Shown here: positions 5,887-9,899 of the stretch, one piece after another
How positions within the stretch are numbered: the first letter of the stretch is position 1
Layout of the letters: each line of letters opens with the position of its first letter
Assembly: GCA_964415975.1 (NCBI GenBank)
Contig: CAYQCN010000023.1
Location: 1-9,899 of the forward strand
Source: CAYQCN01 sp964415975
GTDB taxonomy: Bacteria > Patescibacteriota > Saccharimonadia > QS-5-54-17
Direction: 5' to 3'
DNA: 9,899 nt
Notes under the pieces: generated by a model
The model's database searches: none
Seen by the model: only the letters and a program-made list of their open reading frames with translations
What the model was told of the DNA's origin: nothing
Translations under genes and position numbers: made by a program

Positions 5887-7289
5887 TTAAAGACTAAAGA
5901 AACTATTGCGGAGACCTTTACGGCTCATCAACCAGGCTCGTACCCCTCCGCCTAGCATTCCGCTGCCTAATAGCGCCAGTATCGGGCTACCAAAACCGGC
6001 CTCTGGAAGTACTTGTGGCTCCTCTTCTTCTTCTGGCTCTGAGACATTTATCTCAACTTGGCAGTGCTCACGAAATCCAGTCTCGCCATCTTCGGTGATG
6101 ATATTTACACGGGCAGTATATTCACCTGGCTCGTCATACATATGTGTAACTTGATTGTCAGTAGTAGTCGCGGTGTTGCCGTCGCCAAAGTCCCATTCAT
6201 ACTCAACTATTTGAGTGTTNNNNNNNNNNNNNNNNNNNNNNNNNNNNNNNNNNNNNNNNNNNNNNNNNNNNNNNNNNNNNNNNNNNNNNNNNNNNNNNNN
6301 NNNNNNNNNNNNNNNNNNNTAGTCGCGGTGTTGCCGTCGCCAAAGTCCCATTCATACTCAACTATTTGAGTGTTTTCAACCTGGCCGACAGCCGTGAAAG
6401 TTGTCTCTAGACTCTCTACGCCACTTGTGCGATCAGCTTGTAGGTCCAAACAAGCAAACTCGGCTTCAGGCTCAGGCTCTTCAACCTTTATATTTACCTC
6501 ACAGTCACTGCTATATCCAGTCTCGCCATCTTCGGTGATGATATTTACACGGGCAGTATATTCACCTGGCTCGTCATACATATGTGTAACTTGATTGTCA
6601 GTAGTAGTCGCGGTGTTGCCGTCGCCAAAGTCCCATTCATACTCAACTATTTGAGTGTTTTCAACCTGGCCGACAGCCGTGAAAGTTGTCTCTAGACTCT
6701 CTACGCCGTGAGTTTGGCTAGCCTCCATATCGCTACACTCAAAAGCTATCTGTGGTGTAGGTATAGGCACAGGTTCGGCTACAACAGGATTGCCGCAGTT
6801 AGAAATAACAGCAAACTCGTACTCACCGTTATCGTCTAATTTCACCAAAGCTCGCAGACTGTCCGTGCTAGCTGAAAACCTGATATCTGTATCGTGATAG
6901 TAAGCTCCAGTATCGCCAAGTGGTCGTGAGTTGCGAAAGTCTAGACGACCGCTACTCTTGGCATCGGTAGCTACTGTTTCTCCATCAACCGTGACTCTGC
7001 CGTCTCTATGCACTGTGCCCCACTCCATACCTCGCATTTGCTCGGCATCGGTCACATCGATAGCTTCTTCGAATATAGACTGGATATTACCAGCACTATT
7101 ACCCCCACTATCGCCGCTGTTAAATACATCAATCAGTTCGGATTCTGAGCTCACACCGCCATATATCACGTCGTTCGCACTAGCCGCTTCAGACGCATCA
7201 AGGCGAAATACCCCAAATGCACTCAACACCATTACAGACGCAATTAACACAATATTCTTCTTCTGCAGATGAGACATAATCTCTAACAT
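5887..7289 (-). CDS. Exported PKD-repeat surface protein with LPEAG-type anchor tail, interrupted by an assembly gap
   Basis: One gene split by 100 Ns. The two sides are in different frames only because the N run is a placeholder; collapsing the 55-nt duplicated edges restores one frame of 415 codons. Residues about 9-36 are a signal peptide (IVLIASVMVLSAFGVFRL...ASEA). Residues about 40-172 form an unnamed domain (VIYGGVSSESELIDVF..., GRVTVDGETVATDA, SSGR, CGNPVVA) that I recall from Saccharibacteria exported proteins. At least two PKD domains follow with a 95-residue period (first about 182-270), each with YEWDFGDGNTAT and HMYDEPGEYTARVNI. The C-terminus has an acidic linker, LPEAGFG, a hydrophobic stretch (PILALLGSGMLGGGVRAWL) and a basic tail (SRKGLR), like a sortase signal. 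The start at 7289 is fixed by AGGAGG 5 nt upstream. A role in adhesion or in a surface structure is inferred. Confidence 0.85.
6075..6219 (-). repeat. PKD repeat DNA, copy left of the scaffold gap
   Basis: These 145 bases are identical to 6515-6659. They encode the NTQIVEYEWDFGDG to ITEDGETG part of the PKD domain. The copy stops at the N run; its last 55 bases (6165-6219) are repeated as the first 55 bases after the gap (6320-6374). Confidence 0.9.
6220..6319. other. Scaffold gap of exactly 100 Ns
   Basis: The run of exactly 100 N is a conventional placeholder for unknown length. It falls inside a 285-bp tandem repeat. Given repeat register, the true distance is either an overlap of 55 nt (no missing sequence) or 230 nt plus any multiple of 285. 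Confidence 0.97.
6320..6422 (-). repeat. PKD repeat DNA, copy right of the scaffold gap
   Basis: These 103 bases are identical to 6605-6707, a displacement of 285 bp (95 codons). Together with 6075-6219 they may form one copy rather than two. Confidence 0.9.
6515..6707 (-). repeat. Complete PKD repeat DNA, first copy in the protein
   Basis: The 193-bp core encodes GVESLETTFTAVGQVE through ITEDGETG and is identical at DNA level to the other copies where they can be compared. The flanking linkers differ (GYSSDCEVNIKVEEPEPE versus GFREHCQVEINVSEPEE), so the identity is confined to the domain core. Confidence 0.9.
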
Positions 7290-7294
7290 AAACT

Positions 7295-7300
7295 CCTCCT
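7295..7300 (-). promoter_or_regulatory. Shine-Dalgarno site of the PKD-repeat gene
   Basis: AGGAGG on the minus strand, 5 nt before ATG 7289. This fixes the start and shows the organism does use anti-Shine-Dalgarno pairing for this gene. Confidence 0.85.
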
Positions 7301-7312
7301 ATTTCTATTTAA

Positions 7313-7341
7313 ACTATACTATATATAAGATGTTATGTCAA
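7313..7341 (-). promoter_or_regulatory. Promoter of the PKD-repeat gene
   Basis: TTGACA (7336-7341) and TATAGT (7313-7318) on the minus strand are separated by exactly 17 bp. This is the best sigma70-type promoter in the window. Transcription would start near 7306, leaving a leader of about 17 nt that holds the AGGAGG. It lies immediately after the terminator of the upstream gene. Confidence 0.85.
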
Positions 7342-7363
7342 TATTTTGCTTATGGTATAAACC

Positions 7364-7393
7364 AAAAAATAACCCCGCTTTGTGCGGGGTTAT
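7364..7393 (-). terminator. Intrinsic terminator of the 515-residue surface protein gene
   Basis: A perfect 10-bp stem (ATAACCCCGC at 7369-7378 with GCGGGGTTAT at 7384-7393) has a 5-nt loop. It is followed in the minus direction by TTTTTT (7364-7369, overlapping the stem foot). It begins 26 nt past the TAA stop at 7419-7421 and separates the two surface-protein transcription units. Confidence 0.92.
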
Positions 7394-7418
7394 TAGGAGT
7401 GTTTTTTTAGTTTTTATA

Positions 7419-8966
7419 TTAGCCTAGTAGGCTTTCGCTCAACTTGCGTCGTGAAGCAAACCAGCTACGGATGCTAGCTCCAAGAGCTCCACTTCCCAGC
7501 AAGGCCATTAGTGGGCCGCCGAAACCAGCTTCTGGTAGTTCTTCAGGTAACTCCTCTTCTGGTTCTTCTATAGTGATAGTGGCTACACAATCGTCATGCC
7601 CAACATCCTTGGCACCATCATCGGTAATCATGCTGGTAACTCTAGCTTCATATTCACCAACATTCTCGTAGATGTGACTAGCAGTAGTGCCGGTAACTTG
7701 ATCTGTATTACCGTCACCGTAACTAATCGTAAAGCCTTCTAGTTCTAGATTGTCGACGTCAAACTCTGCTTCGAAATCGACTTCTAGTCCTGGCTCGCCA
7801 CTAGTGGCTGATGCATTTAGGTCAACGCAACGAGCAAACTTGTCTACTTCTGGGTCTTCGCAAGGTATCTCTACATCAGTGTGAGCGGTGTTATAGAATT
7901 CATTCATGCCATCGGGTCGCACTACTCCTACATTGTGCAAGGTGTAGATGCCGCACTGCTCAAAGACATTGATAGGGTCTATCTCGGCTCGCAAGTCGAC
8001 ATAACCGACTGAGCCTGGCTCATAGTGACCGACATTGATGCCGCCTCTGGTGACGTTGTTGTTTTCGATGTCACGACCTTCGGCACCTGTATTCATGTTG
8101 ATCAAGCGCGTACTGTCCTCTACATAGGATGTGTATTTAGGCAGGTTATCCCCGACCATTACATCTTCCAAGACAGTGTTGCCCATGTTCTCAAACCGAA
8201 TACGATACTCTAGCTCATCGCCAGGGCTAGCTGTATTCTCTACACTAAAGTCCTCTTCGCCCTCGCTAACATTACGAACTTCTTTGTTGATCTTGACTGC
8301 ATCTGCTCTTACGCGAGCCTCTACAGTTATGGTTGATTGGTACTCAAAGCTAGGCTGGTACTCATCTTCTATCAATACTCCACCTTCAGACACGATGTCG
8401 TCACTTATAGATTCAGTAACATAACAATCATTTGGGTCGTCATCGGGGATTGGCTCGTGCTTGGTTATACACTCATCACGGCCATCGGCTGCACCTTGGT
8501 TGTGGCGCCACTTAGCTGTACCTTCTTCATACTCTAAGAAAGCGTGATCAAGCGATAGACTTACATCGGCACTGAAGTTCGATGCCGGAGTAAAATCTAG
8601 CTGATTATCCGCACTCAAAGACGCGGTAATAGTCTGGTCTTGACCCTGGCTCTTTGGGATGTCTACGCTAGCACGTAGATTGTTAGCGGTTTTACCTGAA
8701 TCCCAATCTTCCATGTTGTGATACCACAGCTGGACTTTTACGATGTCATCAACTTTAGCATCTACACTATCGCTGTAACTTTCATCACCCTGGGTGACAT
8801 TGGCAATTCTTGTATCCGCTTCCATGCGGACTGGCCCTTCATCGGCACTTGCCATACCGTTCATCGCAGCTGGACCGGCAATAGCAGTCACACTCAAGAC
8901 TGCCATACTGGCTGAAGCTACTACTGATCTGGGCACGTATGCAAGATAATTTATAACGTTCTTCAT
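7419..8966 (-). CDS. Exported DUF11-like/PKD surface protein with LPEAG-type anchor tail
   Basis: A 515-residue exported protein of unknown exact function. A signal peptide covers residues 1-41 (VVASASMAVLSVTAIAGPAAM, ending ASA). Residues about 45-220 form a beta-rich region without a motif I can name. Residues about 222-365 resemble a DUF11/isopeptide-type repeat (VKINKEVRNVSEGEEDFSVE, NTASPGDELEYRIRFENMGN, VMVGDNLP). A PKD-like domain follows at about 380-466 (ISYGDGN, HIYENVGEYEARV), with YGDGN in place of the usual FGDG. The C-terminus has EEPEEELPEE, then LPEAGFG from residue 477, a hydrophobic segment (PLMALLGSGALGASIRSWF) and a basic tail (ASRRKL). This tail is very similar to that of the next gene downstream. 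ATG 8966 is supported by AGGAG 7 nt upstream, and an intrinsic terminator closes the unit. Cell-surface display is inferred. Confidence 0.9.
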   Translation of the reverse strand: MKNVINYLAYVPRSVVASASMAVLSVTAIAGPAAMNGMASADEGPVRMEADTRIANVTQGDESYSDSVDAKVDDIVKVQLWYHNMEDWDSGKTANNLRASVDIPKSQGQDQTITASLSADNQLDFTPASNFSADVSLSLDHAFLEYEEGTAKWRHNQGAADGRDECITKHEPIPDDDPNDCYVTESISDDIVSEGGVLIEDEYQPSFEYQSTITVEARVRADAVKINKEVRNVSEGEEDFSVENTASPGDELEYRIRFENMGNTVLEDVMVGDNLPKYTSYVEDSTRLINMNTGAEGRDIENNNVTRGGINVGHYEPGSVGYVDLRAEIDPINVFEQCGIYTLHNVGVVRPDGMNEFYNTAHTDVEIPCEDPEVDKFARCVDLNASATSGEPGLEVDFEAEFDVDNLELEGFTISYGDGNTDQVTGTTASHIYENVGEYEARVTSMITDDGAKDVGHDDCVATITIEEPEEELPEELPEAGFGGPLMALLGSGALGASIRSWFASRRKLSESLLG

Positions 8967-8973
8967 ACGTCAA

Positions 8974-9028
8974 CTCCTCTCTCTTCTCTTAATACTTTAA
9001 TTAAATAACAATATATTATATTTGTCAA
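8974..9028 (-). promoter_or_regulatory. Promoter and Shine-Dalgarno site of the 515-residue surface protein gene
   Basis: TTGACA (9023-9028) and TTTAAT (9000-9005) on the minus strand are 17 bp apart. The leader of about 27 nt is purine-rich and carries AGGAG (8974-8978), 7 nt before ATG 8966. Confidence 0.75.
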
Positions 9029-9285
9029 CACTTATGCTTATTAATTTGTTAAGGTGCGCTTTAGTCGGCCAATCTTAAATCAAGCCATGCAATTGATCAT
9101 AAATCTAGGTTGCAGGGGCTGCTTGGTGAGTAGGTGTAAGAGAGATTACTCTTCAGATAGGATTTTCCCATCATCTCTTATCACGCTCACCAAGCTAGCC
9201 CCTATAGGTATCAGCAACCAACCCTGGATCTGTACTAGACAAGTGAGAACTCTAAAGCCCTCAAAGCCAATACAGACCGTAAAGC
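9029..9285. other. Intergenic region between the acidic protein and the 515-residue protein
   Basis: About 257 bp (319 bp with the promoter and leader to 8966) hold no gene I can support. Short open frames on both strands cross it, but they lack start signals or recognisable domains. Its main content is the long imperfect inverted repeat at 9108-9219. No GC hairpin with a T-run follows the acidic gene. Confidence 0.6.
9108..9219. repeat. Long imperfect inverted repeat (hairpin)
   Basis: Four paired blocks can be aligned: GGTTGC 9108-9113 with GCAACC 9214-9219; AGGGGCT 9114-9120 with AGCCCCT 9197-9203; GCTTGGTGAG 9121-9130 with CTCACCAAGC 9186-9195; TAAGAGA 9137-9143 with TCTCTTA 9174-9180. 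That gives 30 base pairs, one single-base bulge (9196), one internal loop, a 10-nt bulge (9204-9213) and a 30-nt terminal loop. It could be a structured RNA, a terminator without a T-tract or a mobile-element remnant; no family is recognised. Confidence 0.7.
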
Positions 9286-9899
9286 CTAGTCCAGAACAGT
9301 GCGACGACGAACTCCTGCCATGAGCAGAAGGTTCAGGGCCATAACGGCCAGTATCCACGGGGAGGTTTCCCCGCTAGGCGCGAAGGATGCTCCTTCCAGT
9401 GGGTCACCTAGCTCGCTCGGGTCCTCGTCGGACTCACCAGTGTCGGCATCATCCGAGTCGGACTCGTTCGAGGTGCCTTCGTCGGACCCATCAGACGGCT
9501 CCTCGCCATCGTGCTGGGGGTTGTCCGAGCCGGCGTCCTCGTCTTGACCCGTGTCGTCATCCTGCTCGTCCGGCGTGGTGGCACTTTCGTCACCGCCCCC
9601 GGGAGCTTCACCACCTTCTTCGCTGTCTTCGACTTGTGTACCGTCATCGGTAGGCTCGTCGATGACGCAGTCGTCACCGGAGCACGAGTCCTGAGACTCA
9701 TCCAAGTCCTCGGCCTGGCCCTCCTCGTAGCCGTCTGTCGGCTCCGAATCGGACTCTTGCGGATCCTGCTGCTCGGCGCCCTCATCCGGGTCGGCGCAGA
9801 AATCCTCGTCGAAGATGGGCTCTCCATCCTCGTCGAAGCACTTAGGCTCTGGGTCCGGCTCTGGGTCCGGCTCTGGGTCCGGCTCTGGGTCCGGCTCTG
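9286..9899 (-). CDS. C-terminal part of a highly acidic, repeat-containing surface protein
   Basis: The frame is open from the right edge to TAG at 9286-9288, about 203 codons, with the 5' end missing. Its visible N-terminal part is a Pro-Asp-Pro-Glu tetrapeptide repeat. A Cys-containing acidic stretch follows (PKCFDEDGEPIFDEDFCADPDEG, with DSCSGDDCV further on), then over 100 residues dominated by Asp, Glu, Ser, Gly and Thr. The end has one membrane segment (SPWILAVMALNLLLMAGV) and RRRTVLD, which suggests an extracellular low-complexity stalk held in the membrane by its C-terminus. It lacks the LPEAG motif of the two neighbouring surface proteins; FAPSGE stands in that place. Base composition (about 60% GC) and codon use (GAC and GAG strongly preferred) differ from the other genes. 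Function unknown; transfer or a chimeric contig end are both possible. Confidence 0.75.
   Translation of the reverse strand, partial: EPDPEPDPEPDPEPDPEPKCFDEDGEPIFDEDFCADPDEGAEQQDPQESDSEPTDGYEEGQAEDLDESQDSCSGDDCVIDEPTDDGTQVEDSEEGGEAPGGGDESATTPDEQDDDTGQDEDAGSDNPQHDGEEPSDGSDEGTSNESDSDDADTGESDEDPSELGDPLEGASFAPSGETSPWILAVMALNLLLMAGVRRRTVLD
9845..9899 (-). repeat. 12-bp tandem repeat at the window edge
   Basis: The unit GGCTCTGGGTCC (plus strand) occurs four times without change from 9845 to 9892, plus 7 bases of a fifth unit. On the minus strand it encodes a Pro-Asp-Pro-Glu repeat. The array runs to the last base, so its length is unknown; such a repeat is a typical point for an assembly to stop. 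Confidence 0.95.

Noticed and set aside
5878..5896. GTCTTTTAAAGAC palindrome at the end of the PKD gene as a terminator
   Set aside because: The two halves leave a one-base loop, which cannot form a hairpin of useful length, and no T-run follows.
5887..6351. Separate small PKD gene starting right of the scaffold gap
   Set aside because: Its apparent start lies in sequence duplicated across the gap and in the wrong PKD frame; gap arithmetic joins it to the larger gene.
9108..9219. Integron attC site or tmRNA/tRNA for the long hairpin
   Set aside because: The outer ends do not match the attC core consensus (GTTRRRY and its partner), and there is no tRNA T-arm, CCA end or tmRNA tag frame.
9054..9323. 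89-codon open frame on the plus strand through the intergenic hairpin
   Set aside because: No ribosome site, no recognisable domain, and it runs antisense into the acidic gene; the hairpin explains the region better.
9146..9358. 70-codon open frame on the minus strand overlapping the end of the acidic gene
   Set aside because: It overlaps the acidic gene in another frame, has no Shine-Dalgarno site and its sequence looks like chance hydrophobic residues.
9845..9899. CRISPR array
   Set aside because: The 12-bp units are directly adjacent with no spacers and stay in a coding frame.

Overview
The window looks like part of a Patescibacteria (CPR) genome, most likely Candidatus Saccharibacteria (TM7). 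This rests on the prfB-ftsE-ftsX-hydrolase-ctp gene order, on an exported protein whose N-terminal domain (VIYGGVSS...GRVTVDG..VATDA.SSGR...CGNPV) I recall from Saccharibacteria surface proteins, on DUF11-like/PKD surface proteins, and on several genes that appear to lack a Shine-Dalgarno leader. TGA is used as a stop (end of ftsE) and RF2 is present, so the code is standard, which argues against Gracilibacteria or Absconditabacteria. The taxon is inferred, not proven. All real genes are on the minus strand, so transcription runs right to left.

In order of transcription: (1) at the right edge, the 3' part of a very acidic, GC-rich, repeat-bearing exported protein (9286-9899), open at the window end; (2) an intergenic region with a long imperfect inverted repeat (9108-9219); (3) a 515-residue exported protein with DUF11-like and PKD-like domains and an LPEAG-type C-terminal tail (7419-8966), followed by a strong terminator; (4) a second exported PKD-repeat protein with the same tail (5887-7289), broken by a 100-N scaffold gap; (5) prfB (RF2), ftsE and ftsX (5829 to 3112); (6) two paralogous coiled-coil murein hydrolases, one with an M23 and one with a CHAP catalytic domain (2898 to 412); (7) the first 115 codons of a ctp-type S41 protease (346 to 1).

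The left two thirds form a cell-wall-splitting module. FtsE/FtsX would energise and gate secreted hydrolases that share a PcsB/CwlO-like coiled coil, and the Ctp protease may process exported proteins. The right third is a surface-protein block with individual promoters (TTGACA-17-TATAGT and TTGACA-17-TTTAAT), good Shine-Dalgarno sites and a common C-terminal anchoring signal.

The most striking observation is that the M23 peptidase domain of the 1666-2898 gene appears circularly permuted: the HLH segment precedes the HxxxD and YAHL segments, and the protein ends right after YAHLQ. Also notable are the paired hydrolases behind one FtsEX, the 55-nt duplicated edges of the scaffold gap, the shared LPEAGFG tail, the long intergenic hairpin and the compositional shift at the right end.
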